DNA of 64,000 bases, taken from positions 5,550,223 through 5,614,222 of the forward strand of contig NZ_SJOM01000007.1 of NCBI RefSeq assembly GCF_004762045.1, read 5' to 3'. Shown in pieces: positions 1 through 7,395 of the stretch; within the stretch, counting starts at the first letter, position 1, and each line of letters begins with the position of its first letter. The translations under genes and the position numbers were made by a program. The DNA comes from Mycobacterium sp. DL99 (GTDB lineage Bacteria; Actinomycetota; Actinomycetes; Mycobacteriales; Mycobacteriaceae). The notes under the pieces were generated by a model. It was not told where the DNA came from. It made no database searches and saw nothing but the letters and a program-made list of their open reading frames with translations.

Positions 1-1110
1 GACCTGCTCGTCGGTGAAGAACACGCTGAGCATGTTGCCCGCGCGCTGCACGCGGTGGACCACCCCGGCGTCGGTGAGAGCACCGGTGAGCAGGCCGGCC
101 AACCGGTCGGCGTTGGCATCCAACCGGGCGTAGGCGGCGTCGTCGGCGTTGCGCAGCGTGGCCAGCCCGGCGGCCATCGCCACCGGGTTACCGGACAGGG
201 TCCCGGCCTGGTAGACCGGCCCGAGCGGGGCGAGCCGCCCCATCACCTCGGCGCTGCCGCCGAACGCCGCGGCCGGCAGGCCACCGCTCATCACCTTTCC
301 GAAGGTGAACAGGTCGGCGTCGACGGGGTCGAGTCCGTACCAGCCGGCCCGGCTCACCCGGAATCCCGTCATCACCTCGTCGAGGATCAGCAGGGCACCG
401 TGAGCCGCGGTGATCCGGCGCAACGCCGCGTTGAACCCGGGCAGCGGAGCCACCGTGCCCATGTTGCCGGGGCTGGCTTCACTGATGACACAAGCGATCT
501 CGTCACCGAACCGGCCGAAGATCTCTTCCACCGCGGCGACGTTGTTGTACGGCAGCACGATGGTGTCGGCCGCCGCCGCGCCGGTGACACCGGGCGAGGA
601 CGGCAGACCCAGGGTCGCGACGCCCGAACCGGCGTCGGCCAGCAACGCATCACTGTGGCCGTGGTAGCAGCCGGAGAACTTGATGATCTTGGCGCGGCCG
701 GTGTACCCGCGGGCCAGCCGGATGGCGCTCATCGTGGCCTCGGTGCCGGAGTTGACCAGACGCAGCCGCTCGACGGGGGCGACCCGGTCGATGATCTCGG
801 CGGCGAGCTCGGTCTCCGACGGAGTCGGGGCGCCGAAGCTCAGCCCGTTGACCACCGCCTTCTGCACGGCCTCCACCACCGCCGGGTGAGCGTGGCCCAG
901 CAGCATCGGGCCCCACGAACAGACCAGGTCGACGTACCGGTTGTCATCGGCATCGGTCAGCCAGTAGCCCTTGGCCGAGGTGATGAACCTGGGAGTGCCG
1001 CCGACCGAGCTGAAGGCACGCACCGGCGAGTTCACTCCACCGGGGATGACGGCGCAGGCATCGGCGAACAGCTGGGCCGATCGCTGGGTCTGTGGATTGT
1101 CCACACGCAT
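1..1110 (-). CDS. hemL: Glutamate-1-semialdehyde 2,1-aminomutase (partial, 3' end off window)
   Basis: PLP enzyme converting glutamate-1-semialdehyde to 5-aminolevulinate, the step after HemA (15853-17211) in the C5 route of tetrapyrrole synthesis. About 370 of the usual 440-460 residues are visible; the C-terminus lies beyond the left edge. Seen in order: PGGVNSPVRA, SWGPMLLGHAHP, NSGTEATMSAIRLARG, ILDEVMTGFR and the PLP-lysine block FTFGKVMSGGLP near residue 271. ATG at 1110 is taken as start; a GTG two codons upstream is also in frame. It lies about 15 kb from the other hem genes, so it is probably transcribed separately. The family assignment is secure. Confidence 0.95.
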   Translation of the reverse strand, partial: MRVDNPQTQRSAQLFADACAVIPGGVNSPVRAFSSVGGTPRFITSAKGYWLTDADDNRYVDLVCSWGPMLLGHAHPAVVEAVQKAVVNGLSFGAPTPSETELAAEIIDRVAPVERLRLVNSGTEATMSAIRLARGYTGRAKIIKFSGCYHGHSDALLADAGSGVATLGLPSSPGVTGAAAADTIVLPYNNVAAVEEIFGRFGDEIACVISEASPGNMGTVAPLPGFNAALRRITAAHGALLILDEVMTGFRVSRAGWYGLDPVDADLFTFGKVMSGGLPAAAFGGSAEVMGRLAPLGPVYQAGTLSGNPVAMAAGLATLRNADDAAYARLDANADRLAGLLTGALTDAGVVHRVQRAGNMLSVFFTDEQV

Positions 1111-1167
1111 GGCCACCAGTGTCCCAGCCGGTGCAAATGCGTCAACTACAGGGTGTAGTGGGCGCGG

Positions 1168-1554
1168 TCACCCGGCCGGCGTCAGCGCGAACACCGGATG
1201 ATCGGCGTCGTCGGGCAGGTCACGGAAGTAGCCCTCCACCACCTTGCCGGCCAGCGGGCGGTAGGCCGCGATGATCGGCGCCCGCTGATCCACCGAAACC
1301 TCCGCCGCCAGGTAGCTGGACTTGCCCAGCGTTACGCGCGGGTTGGCTCGGATATTGCGCACCCATTCCGATTCACCACGGGTCGAGACCAGATACTTGA
1401 CGCCGTCGACCTCGGGAACCACGACGGGAATCTGCTGCGGCTGTTTGCTGACCCGGGTGGTCACGGTCAGGGTCTCGCTGTGTCCCACGCCGGTCGCCAT
1501 CGCGATCCGGTTGAACACCTTCCGGACAAACCAAGGGGGCTTGAGGTAGGCCAT
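1168..1554 (-). CDS. F420-type nitroreductase-fold (Ddn/DUF385) family protein
   Basis: 128-residue protein of the deazaflavin-dependent nitroreductase family, split-barrel proteins that bind F420 and reduce quinones, nitroimidazoles or other acceptors. Seen: N-terminal basic/aromatic segment PPWFVRKVFNRIAM, then the family core VPEVDGVKYLVSTRGESEWVRNIRANP, followed by the ARVTLG-like strand and a short C-terminal helix; length is normal. It is closest in style to the 'nitroreductase/quinone reductase' branch and lacks the clear GRRSG motif of its two neighbours on the other strand (1635-2033, 2073-2453), from which it is divergently transcribed. Physiological substrate cannot be told from sequence. 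Confidence 0.8.
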   Translation of the reverse strand: MAYLKPPWFVRKVFNRIAMATGVGHSETLTVTTRVSKQPQQIPVVVPEVDGVKYLVSTRGESEWVRNIRANPRVTLGKSSYLAAEVSVDQRAPIIAAYRPLAGKVVEGYFRDLPDDADHPVFALTPAG

Positions 1555-1634
1555 GGCTCCAGTCTCGGCACATATCGCCCGGCGCGCCAGAGGTGGACAC
1601 GCTCATGAACAACGAGGCCCGGCAAGATGACACG

Positions 1635-2033
1635 ATGGTCCGATTCTCAGAACGCCGCGCTCGGTTCAATCGACGCGTCACCAACCGGATCTTCCGGCCC
1701 GTGTCGGGTTACCTACCGATCTGGTCGATCGTCGAGCACACCGGGCGACGCAGCGGTACGACCTATCGCACGCCGGTGACCGCATTCAGCACCGCCGATG
1801 GGGTGGCCGTGCTACTGCCCTATGGGCGACAACGGGATTGGGTGAAAAACCTGCAACGCGCGGGCGGTGGCCGGGTGAAGTTCGAAGGGCGGACGTTCGC
1901 CGTCGATCAACCGCGAATCGTGCCCACTGCCGAGGCACTGCCACGGCTGAAGGCGCCGTGGCGCCAACTGATGGCGCGTGCGGGCGTCGAGCACACGCTG
2001 TTGCTCAGGCGTTCGGACAAAATCCGACCGTAG
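1635..2033 (+). CDS. F420-type nitroreductase-fold (Ddn/DUF385) family protein
   Basis: 132-residue member of the deazaflavin-dependent nitroreductase family. Motifs: RFNRRVTNRIFRPV at the N-terminus, IVEHTGRRSGTTYRTPV (the usual phosphate-binding GRRSG/YRTP block), then a DGVAVLLPYGRQRDWVKNLQ strand-helix that normally contacts the F420 phosphates. Start is ATG 1635; the frame is open back to 1593 but the extra residues match nothing in the family. The next gene is a near relative in the same order and orientation, pointing to tandem duplication and probable cotranscription. Likely an oxidoreductase or F420-binding protein; substrate unknown. Confidence 0.85.
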   Translation: MVRFSERRARFNRRVTNRIFRPVSGYLPIWSIVEHTGRRSGTTYRTPVTAFSTADGVAVLLPYGRQRDWVKNLQRAGGGRVKFEGRTFAVDQPRIVPTAEALPRLKAPWRQLMARAGVEHTLLLRRSDKIRP

Positions 2034-2072
2034 TAGGTTGTGACCGCCGTCACGGCTGCGATTGAATCGGGC

Positions 2073-2453
2073 ATGCAACTTCCGCAATCGCTGGCCAGGT
2101 TCAACCGCCATGTGACCAACCCCATCCAGCGCCTGTGGGCAGGCTGGGCGCCGACGTTCGGGATCCTCGAGCACGTCGGCCGGAAATCCGGCAAGACCTA
2201 CCGGACCCCGTTGAGCGTCTTCAGTACCGACGACGGCGTGGCCATCATGCTGACCTACGGTCCGGATCGGGACTGGCTGAAGAACATCACCTCAGCGGGT
2301 CACGCACGGATCCGGCGCCACGGTAAGACCATCGAGGTCAGCGGGCCGCGGGTGGTATCCAAGGCCGAAGCCGCCGAGCATGTGACCGGTGCGATGCGTC
2401 GCCCGTTCGCGCGTCTGCCCTTCGAACAGGCCGTGCTGCTCAAAAAGGTGTAG
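2073..2453 (+). CDS. F420-type nitroreductase-fold (Ddn/DUF385) family protein, tandem paralogue
   Basis: 126-residue paralogue of the gene just upstream: ARFNRHVTNPIQRLWAG, ILEHVGRKSGKTYRTPL and DGVAIMLTYGPDRDWLKNI align block by block with the neighbour, including the GR(R/K)SG...TYRTP motif. The first in-frame start is a GTG at 2040, seven bases after the previous stop; the ATG at 2073 fits the family N-terminus better and is used here. The pair plus the divergent gene at 1168-1554 make three family members within 1.3 kb. Probable F420-linked reductase; function beyond that is not visible. Confidence 0.85.
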   Translation: MQLPQSLARFNRHVTNPIQRLWAGWAPTFGILEHVGRKSGKTYRTPLSVFSTDDGVAIMLTYGPDRDWLKNITSAGHARIRRHGKTIEVSGPRVVSKAEAAEHVTGAMRRPFARLPFEQAVLLKKV

Positions 2454-2842
2454 TGGTCACCCGCGGAACCGGAGACGCCTGCGAATCCAGTCGACGGTTC
2501 TGACAGATCACCACGCGGCGTAGGCCGAGCATCGTCGCGACGGGCACCGCCATCAACGCGATGATCTGGAACATCTCGCTCATCGCGGATTGCGCCTTGC
2601 CCGCCCGGGTGGAATCGGGGCAACGGCGGGGACGGGCAACTCAGTCGGTGTCTTGTCTCGCATACCTGCCGGTCTACCCGGGCCCCGGGGCACCCGTCAT
2701 CGATCTCAACGGTTTCTTGATGGCCGACACTCGAATCCTTACAGGACCTGCAGATCATGCGCGCCAACAGCCCGTGCAGAATCTCGTTGCACCCGTAAAG
2801 AAGTCGTGAACAACCCGAGAAGCGAGCACCGAAGCGGCTGGG
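2454..2842. other. Intergenic stretch upstream of the whiB-like gene
   Basis: 389 bases with no convincing gene. Open frames exist on both strands but none has a family match or a good ribosome binding site. A 47-codon frame on the minus strand (2583 down to 2440) would encode a short peptide with one hydrophobic segment and overlaps the end of the preceding gene; I see no Shine-Dalgarno sequence before it. The right part should hold the promoter of the whiB-like gene, but no -10/-35 pair is clear enough to name. Confidence 0.5.
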
Positions 2843-3124
2843 ATGGTGTCCATGGCACATGACGACGCGGACGGATGGCACTGGCAACTGCACGCGAGGT
2901 GTCGAGGCATGGACGCTTCGGTGTTCTTCTCCCCCGAGGGTGAACGCGGGCGCGCTCGATTGAATCGTGAGCAACGGGCCAAAGCGCTGTGCCGGGATTG
3001 TCCGGTACTGGCGCAATGCCGGACACACGCGCTGGCCATCGCCGAACCGTTCGGGGTGTGGGGCGGATTGTCAGAGGCGGACCGACACGGCCTGCTGGAT
3101 CCGAAACGGTCCGGAACCGGCTGA
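2843..3124 (+). CDS. WhiB family transcriptional regulator, WhiB3-like
   Basis: 93-residue iron-sulfur transcription factor of the actinobacterial WhiB family. The four cluster-binding cysteines are at 20, 50, 53 and 59 (C-x29-C-x2-C-x5-C), followed by the GVWGG turn at 71-75 and a short basic tail. WHWQLxxxCRGMDxxxFFxPxGERGRARxxREQRAK is very close to mycobacterial WhiB3, so it is probably a WhiB3 paralogue or relative, expected to sense O2/NO or redox state and act with the main sigma factor. ATG 2843 and ATG 2852 are both possible starts. Flanked by F420-type proteins and a membrane methyltransferase; no obvious target gene. Confidence 0.92.
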   Translation: MVSMAHDDADGWHWQLHARCRGMDASVFFSPEGERGRARLNREQRAKALCRDCPVLAQCRTHALAIAEPFGVWGGLSEADRHGLLDPKRSGTG

Positions 3125-3240
3125 TTCAGCAAACCCACAAACCCCTGTTCACCTGGGGATTCAAGGTCTACCGTAGATAAGTCACTGCTGCGATCCGCGG
3201 CAGGGCGCGGCATCTGTCCCATCGGTGGCAGGAGGTCACC

Positions 3241-4011
3241 ATGAAGCGCCTACTCATCATCGGTTACGGGGTCGCAAGCTATCTGGCGTTCCTCGCGGCC
3301 TTCCTCTACGCGATCGCGTTCGTCGGCAATTTCGTGGTGCCGCGCACGGTCGATGCCGGTATCGCCGCACCGACCAGTGAGGCCGTGCTCGTCAACCTGC
3401 TACTGCTCGCGGTGTTCGCCATTCAGCACAGCGTGATGGCCCGGCCCTGGTTCAAGGACCGGTGGACGCGGATCGTCCCGCAAGTCATCGAGCGCAGCAC
3501 CTACGTACTGTTGGCCAGCCTGGCGCTGTTCCTGCTGTACTGGCAGTGGCGCACCATGCCCGCGGTCGTGTGGAACGTGGAATCCACTGCGGGACGGGTG
3601 ATTCTGTGGGCGCTGTTCTGGGCCGGCTGGGCAACCGTGTTCGCCTCGACGTTCATGATCAACCACTTCGACCTGTTCGGGCTCCGCCAGGTGTGGCTGA
3701 ACTGGCGCGGCCGACCCTATGACGAACTGGGGTTCCGCACGGTGATGTTCTACCGGGTGATCCGGCACCCGATCATGGCCGGATTCATCGTGGCCTTCTG
3801 GGCCACCCCGACGATGACGGCGGGGCATCTGCTGTTCGCGGCCGTCAGCACCGCCTACATCCTGGTCGCGATCCAGCTCGAGGAGCACGACATGGTGGTC
3901 AAGATGGGCGATCAGTACCGCGACTACCGGCACCGGGTGGCGATGCTGACTCCAGGACTGCACCTCGGTCACGACCATCCCGCCCCGAGGGCCAGGCACC
4001 GCCCGGCGTAA
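3241..4011 (+). CDS. NnrU/MddA-like membrane methyltransferase (methanethiol S-methyltransferase family)
   Basis: 256-residue integral membrane protein with about five or six hydrophobic segments. The pattern QHSVMARPWFK, YVLLASLALFLLYWQWR, NHFDLFGLRQVW, RVIRHPIMAGF and the C-terminal EEHDMVVKMGDQYRDYR matches the NnrU/isoprenylcysteine-carboxyl-methyltransferase-like family, now often named MddA after the enzyme that methylates methanethiol to dimethyl sulfide. Strong Shine-Dalgarno (GGAGG at 3230-3234) before ATG 3241. The last 15 residues are a loose His/Pro/Arg tail outside the membrane domain. The substrate is inferred from family naming only; an unrelated thiol or lipid could be methylated instead. 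Confidence 0.72.
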   Translation: MKRLLIIGYGVASYLAFLAAFLYAIAFVGNFVVPRTVDAGIAAPTSEAVLVNLLLLAVFAIQHSVMARPWFKDRWTRIVPQVIERSTYVLLASLALFLLYWQWRTMPAVVWNVESTAGRVILWALFWAGWATVFASTFMINHFDLFGLRQVWLNWRGRPYDELGFRTVMFYRVIRHPIMAGFIVAFWATPTMTAGHLLFAAVSTAYILVAIQLEEHDMVVKMGDQYRDYRHRVAMLTPGLHLGHDHPAPRARHRPA

Positions 4012-4078
4012 CCGCCGGCAGCTCGCGACCAGCCGGGTGCGGTGAGCGACGTCCGCCCAAACCACACCCGGCATGCGA

Positions 4079-5203
4079 CTACTCCTGGCCGCCGTCTGCG
4101 TCGCCCGAGGACTCGTTCCCTCCGGAAGTCTTGGCAGGTTTGTTCAGACCCGACTTCACCTTCTTCACAAAGGATTTCACTGACGTAGCGGCCGGAGATT
4201 CGGGCTTGCCCTCCGCCGGTGCAGCTGCGCTGTCCGTATCCGTGTCACCGAGGCTCGCCACGGTCTGCCCGGGCCGAACCTTGTTGCCCTTGCCGAAGAT
4301 CGAGCGCAGCGCGGGACGGGCATGCGTGGTCGAATCCGAGGTGTCGACCGTTGCCGCCACCCGGGCAGCGGGTGCGACGTCCTGATCGTCACCTGTACCG
4401 GTGGCAGGACCGGCTTCAGCCCTACGCTCCAGTGCGAGATTCGGTGTCACGGGCTGGGTTTGGAGGGCGGTCTTGATCGCCTGCCGGGTGTCGTGACCAA
4501 CCGCCGCAGTGGCGTTGGCCAGATCGATCGTGCGCATGGCGACGTCTTTCACCCCGTGCTGGAACGCGTTGATGGTGGTGCCCGGGTCAAGCGTGGCCGC
4601 CGCTTTCAGCACCTCACCTATCGAATAGACCGCCTGGTCGATGAGCGGCTTCACATAGCTGATCCCGAGGTAGATCGGTATCGAGATCGCACTCTCCACC
4701 AGCACGGGGACCAAGGCCTGGGCGACGGCCAGCGGGCGTTGCAGCAGGTACTCCACCGACGGGACCGACCGAATCACATACTGGATGACCGGCGTTCCGA
4801 CTGCATTGAGGATCTCGATGGGTGCCTGCCCGGGGTTACCGTGCACGATCGCGTCGGCCGCCGCCGAGAGACCGGCGGGTAGCCCGGGAACGACGTCCAC
4901 GGCGGTCTTGATGCCGTCGACCACAATCGCTCCCGTCGTGTTGACGGTGGCGAGCTGGTTCTCCAGGAGCTGATTGAGAATCGGGGCCGGGTCACTGAGT
5001 TCAGCGGCGATGAGTCCGGCGATGACTTCCTGCGAGAACTCGAGGACCGGGGCGAACACCTCGACCGGATTCTCCACCGCGGCCACGAGTTCGACACTGC
5101 CCGAATGGATCTGCGGTGGCGGGTTGACGGGTGCCGTGGCGATGACACCGGCTCCGACAAGCGCGATTCCGGCAGTGAGATAGGGCCGAACACCTGCGTG
5201 CAT
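4079..5203 (-). CDS. Secreted mycobacterial protein of unknown function
   Basis: 374 residues from ATG 5203, which is preceded by AAGGGGA at good spacing; a longer frame to 5362 exists but lacks such a site. The N-terminus is a Sec-type signal peptide (MHAGVRPYLTAGIALVGAGV then an Ala-Pro-rich cleavage region). The body (about 40-270) is Ala/Val/Ile-rich and predicted helical without clear membrane spans; the tail from about 270 is low-complexity, charged and Lys-rich near the end (VKSFVKKVKSGLNKPAK). I recognise the general type, a secreted or surface mycobacterial protein related to the hydrophobic tails of some PE/PPE-like proteins, but no function can be given. It faces the small-protein gene at 5622 across a 418 bp AT-richer gap. 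Confidence 0.8.
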   Translation of the reverse strand: MHAGVRPYLTAGIALVGAGVIATAPVNPPPQIHSGSVELVAAVENPVEVFAPVLEFSQEVIAGLIAAELSDPAPILNQLLENQLATVNTTGAIVVDGIKTAVDVVPGLPAGLSAAADAIVHGNPGQAPIEILNAVGTPVIQYVIRSVPSVEYLLQRPLAVAQALVPVLVESAISIPIYLGISYVKPLIDQAVYSIGEVLKAAATLDPGTTINAFQHGVKDVAMRTIDLANATAAVGHDTRQAIKTALQTQPVTPNLALERRAEAGPATGTGDDQDVAPAARVAATVDTSDSTTHARPALRSIFGKGNKVRPGQTVASLGDTDTDSAAAPAEGKPESPAATSVKSFVKKVKSGLNKPAKTSGGNESSGDADGGQE

Positions 5204-5383
5204 GCAATCCCCTTCGTCCGAGTTGACATTCCGGACGGGGCCCGACGCACCGTACGCAGCCAACGACGAGGAAACGTACTCGACGGGTTGTAACGTGTTG
5301 CAGTTTTTGCCGAGGTGGAGCGGCGGTCGCTTGCACCCGCAACATTTAGCAACGTGAATCAACCGCCACTATCTGCACTTTCA

Positions 5384-5411
5384 ATAATATAGCTACTTAC
5401 GGTAGCGTAAA
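5384..5411 (-). promoter_or_regulatory. Candidate SigA-type promoter of the secreted-protein gene
   Basis: Read on the minus strand: TTTACG (5411-5406), 16 bases, TATTAT (5389-5384). The -10 is a good match for the mycobacterial housekeeping pattern and the -35 a fair one. It would give an mRNA leader of roughly 170 bases before ATG 5203. An imperfect inverted repeat CTTACG/CGTAAA overlaps the -35. Pattern match only. Confidence 0.35.
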
Positions 5412-5546
5412 GAACTCTCACAGCTACACGCTAGTAGCATTCGCCCATTTCGCCCTGGACACCCGGCGAGCAACGCGCCCAACCCACCGCCGACCACAGG
5501 CCCGCCAGGCACCGCCGGACGGAGCGCCGTACGCGTCAAGGCCGAA

Positions 5547-5573
5547 AAAACGCCGACTGGCTTTTATTTTTTT
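5547..5573 (+). terminator. Small hairpin followed by a T run, upstream of the 45-residue gene
   Basis: AAAA-C-GCC, loop GACT, GGC-TTTT, then ATTTTTTT: a 7 bp stem with one bulged base followed by a U-rich stretch on the plus strand. T runs of this kind are rare in this GC-rich DNA. It sits about 50 bases before the start at 5622, so it could end an upstream transcript or act as an attenuator; the weak stem makes either tentative. Confidence 0.35.
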
Positions 5574-5621
5574 CTGATGTATGGTCGGGCTCAGTGATTG
5601 TTTGCGAGTAAAGGAGCAACG

Positions 5622-5759
5622 ATGGCTGATAAATCCCACAGTCGCGCGCCCAAGAAACCGGCGGCAATGTCCATCAAGGAACGGCGGGCAGCGAAGCGAG
5701 ACAAGGCCGCCGAGGCCGGGGAGACCATTCCCAAGAGGAAGCGGCCGGACCGCGCATAG
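5622..5759 (+). CDS. 45-residue basic protein of unknown function
   Basis: Short gene easily missed by length cut-offs. ATG 5622 follows a textbook AAAGGAG (5610-5616). The product is strongly basic, with Lys/Arg clusters at both ends: MADKSHSRAPKKPAAMS, KERRAAKRDKA in the middle and PKRKRPDRA at the end. There is no hydrophobic segment or cysteine, so it is probably cytosolic and may bind nucleic acid or the ribosome. Codon use (GC-rich third positions, CGG/GCC/AAG) looks like a real gene although the DNA before it is AT-rich. It resembles the small basic proteins of mycobacteria in general style, but I cannot name a family. Confidence 0.7.
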   Translation: MADKSHSRAPKKPAAMSIKERRAAKRDKAAEAGETIPKRKRPDRA

Positions 5760-5976
5760 CCTTTGAGCTGCGGCTTCTTACGATTTTTCGGCATCCGCGC
5801 ACCGACTGAACGCACCTCACACCGGGTCGGCAGAAATTGATTCGCATCGAATTATCGCCTTTTCATTGAACATCGAAATCCGCGCGTTAATCGCTCGTCC
5901 AATTTATTGATCAGCGTGGATCAATTTGCGAAATAATGGTCGGCCGAAGCATGACAATTTCCGGCCAATATGGAGA

Positions 5977-6627
5977 ATGGCGGGTGAAATTGCTGTGGCG
6001 GATCGAGAAGCCGCCGGCCCGCAGGTGCTGGTGCTCGGTTGGCTGACCGACCTGTCCGGGTCGATTGTCGCGGCCCTGGGGCGCGACGACATCGTGACCA
6101 AACATGCGCATCCGCCGTGTACCCGGGTGCCGATCCGGACACGCTGGCGCGCAACCGATTCGGCAGCGCTGCCATTGAGTGCAGCTGAGATCGAGTCGAT
6201 CGAATCGGTGATCGCCATTTTCGACGGGCATTTCATGCATTCCCGGTTCGGCGGGCGCCAGAACTGCGCGTCGCGCAGGCGGTTGCGCGCGTGCGCGAGC
6301 GAAGCGTGTGAGATGGCGACCACGGCCGCACTCACCGTGGGCGCGCGACGGGCCCTGTTGATCGGCGACGCACGCCGGCTGCCTCCGAGCCGGCGTGCGT
6401 CCGCCACCCGTTGGACCCGCAATCTGGCGCACCGGGTCGGTTACGAATGCGCGGTCAACGGACTGCCCGGCCACTCGGCCTCATATGCGGCGATCGACAC
6501 CGACGACGATGTCCCCGATGTCGCCGATGCCGTTGTGTCATGGCATACCGGTCACAGCACCGAGCAGCCGCGGCGATCGCCGCTGCACCCGGTAGTGGGC
6601 AATTCAGGCTTCACGCCCGCCAGGTGA
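5977..6627 (+). CDS. Conserved hypothetical protein with Rossmann-like N-terminus
   Basis: 216 residues from ATG 5977; GTG 5995 is an alternative start. The N-terminus PQVLVLGWLTDLSGSIVAALG resembles the first strand-turn-helix of a nucleotide-binding Rossmann fold, with GW-xx-x-SG instead of GxxGxxG, so cofactor binding is doubtful. The rest has mixed alpha/beta composition with an Arg-rich centre (RRLRACASEACE, RRLPPSRRASATRWTR) and an acidic patch near the end. Third-codon positions are GC-rich, supporting coding. Its last 17 bases overlap the convergent gene at 6611-7111. No function assigned. Confidence 0.55.
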   Translation: MAGEIAVADREAAGPQVLVLGWLTDLSGSIVAALGRDDIVTKHAHPPCTRVPIRTRWRATDSAALPLSAAEIESIESVIAIFDGHFMHSRFGGRQNCASRRRLRACASEACEMATTAALTVGARRALLIGDARRLPPSRRASATRWTRNLAHRVGYECAVNGLPGHSASYAAIDTDDDVPDVADAVVSWHTGHSTEQPRRSPLHPVVGNSGFTPAR

Positions 6628-7111
6628 GCACCTCACCGGACCCCGCTGTCATGACCGTGCCCGGCATCACCCGCAACCGGTACGGGGTCAGCCGCAAGGC
6701 CGCGAACTGATCCGACGTCGGCCCGTCGCTCCACTGCGGGATGACGTACGGGTCGTACCCCACCGGCGCGGGGCCATTGGCGAAGCGGTCCCACACCTGT
6801 GTGCAGGTCTCGTCGTCGGTGTACCACTCCACCAGGCAATCGGCGGCGCAGGTGTCGTGATTGGTGGTCCAGTAACTCACCGAGACGTGCGGGTGCACCG
6901 CCAGATGCGCCCGCTTCACCGGACTGGGAACGGTGGCGACCCAGCCGAACAGGTCGGTCCCGTCCCATTCCCAGATCGGGTGCAGGATGCGGCTTCGGGG
7001 TTGACCGTCGGCGTCGACGGTGGCCACCGAAGCCCACACGATCTCGTGGGCCATCGTCACGAAGGCAGGGGCAATCCGGTCCAGCGGGGTCACGTCAGCC
7101 ACATTAGGCAA
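6611..7111 (-). CDS. Pyridoxamine 5'-phosphate oxidase-like (FMN/F420 split-barrel) protein
   Basis: 166-residue split-barrel protein. The features are those of PNPOx-like families: WASVATVDADGQPRSRILHPIWEWDG (first strands, with the cofactor-contacting Arg-Ser-Arg), HPHVSVSYWTTNHDTCAADC, and the C-terminal strand LRLTPYRLRVMPG before the last TWRA residues. Such proteins bind FMN or F420 and act as oxidases, reductases or flavin carriers; this subset is often labelled only 'pyridoxamine 5'-phosphate oxidase family'. Start at TTG 7111 has a G-rich site just before it; GTG 7102 is an alternative. A role in vitamin B6 synthesis should not be assumed. Confidence 0.75.
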   Translation of the reverse strand: MPNVADVTPLDRIAPAFVTMAHEIVWASVATVDADGQPRSRILHPIWEWDGTDLFGWVATVPSPVKRAHLAVHPHVSVSYWTTNHDTCAADCLVEWYTDDETCTQVWDRFANGPAPVGYDPYVIPQWSDGPTSDQFAALRLTPYRLRVMPGTVMTAGSGEVLTWRA

Positions 7112-7140
7112 GGGCCCCCCTCACCGGCGCAGGTTCGCGG

Positions 7141-7332
7141 TTACTGCTCCCGGTCCGCCTCACCGTAGATGGGGTTGCCGTCGTCGTCGAGCCAGTCGTT
7201 GACGGCGGTGCCGGATACCGTGCCATGACTGCCTGGCAGCGTGACGGTCGGGCGCTCGTCGTCATAGGAGTTCAGGACGCGTTCGGCTTCTCTGTGGTGC
7301 TTGGCCGTGACGGGCGGCTTCTCGGTGCTCAT
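7141..7332 (-). CDS. Small acidic hypothetical protein
   Basis: 63 residues from ATG 7332. Hydrophilic, no signal peptide or membrane span. The middle reads ERPTVTLPGSHGTVSGTAVNDW followed by LDDDGNPIYGEAD, which looks like a conserved actinobacterial motif block rather than random sequence. A longer frame (to 7368) adds residues without support. It follows the PNPOx-like gene's start at 7111 by 29 bases on the same strand, so the two may be cotranscribed. Function unknown. Confidence 0.6.
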   Translation of the reverse strand: MSTEKPPVTAKHHREAERVLNSYDDERPTVTLPGSHGTVSGTAVNDWLDDDGNPIYGEADREQ

Positions 7333-7395
7333 ACCTATGGCTGCCCGAAAGCGTGAGCTGCCAAACACTTCGGCACGCCGGGGCGCCGGACCGGG

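Larger units (their letters stand above)
5204..5621. other. AT-richer divergent intergenic region
   Basis: 418 bases between the secreted-protein gene (minus) and the 45-residue gene (plus). The middle part is much richer in A+T than the surrounding genes. It holds a candidate minus-strand promoter (5384-5411) and, near the right end, a short hairpin with a T run (5547-5573). Open frames in it have no family resemblance. It should carry the promoters of both flanking genes. Confidence 0.6.

Noticed and set aside
55..1158. 367-codon plus-strand frame opposite hemL
   Set aside because: Antisense to hemL, which has full PLP-enzyme motifs; product is Arg/Gly/His-rich without motifs.
2440..2583. 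47-codon frame on the minus strand with one hydrophobic segment
   Set aside because: No Shine-Dalgarno site, overlaps the preceding gene and no recognisable family; kept only as a remark in the gap description.
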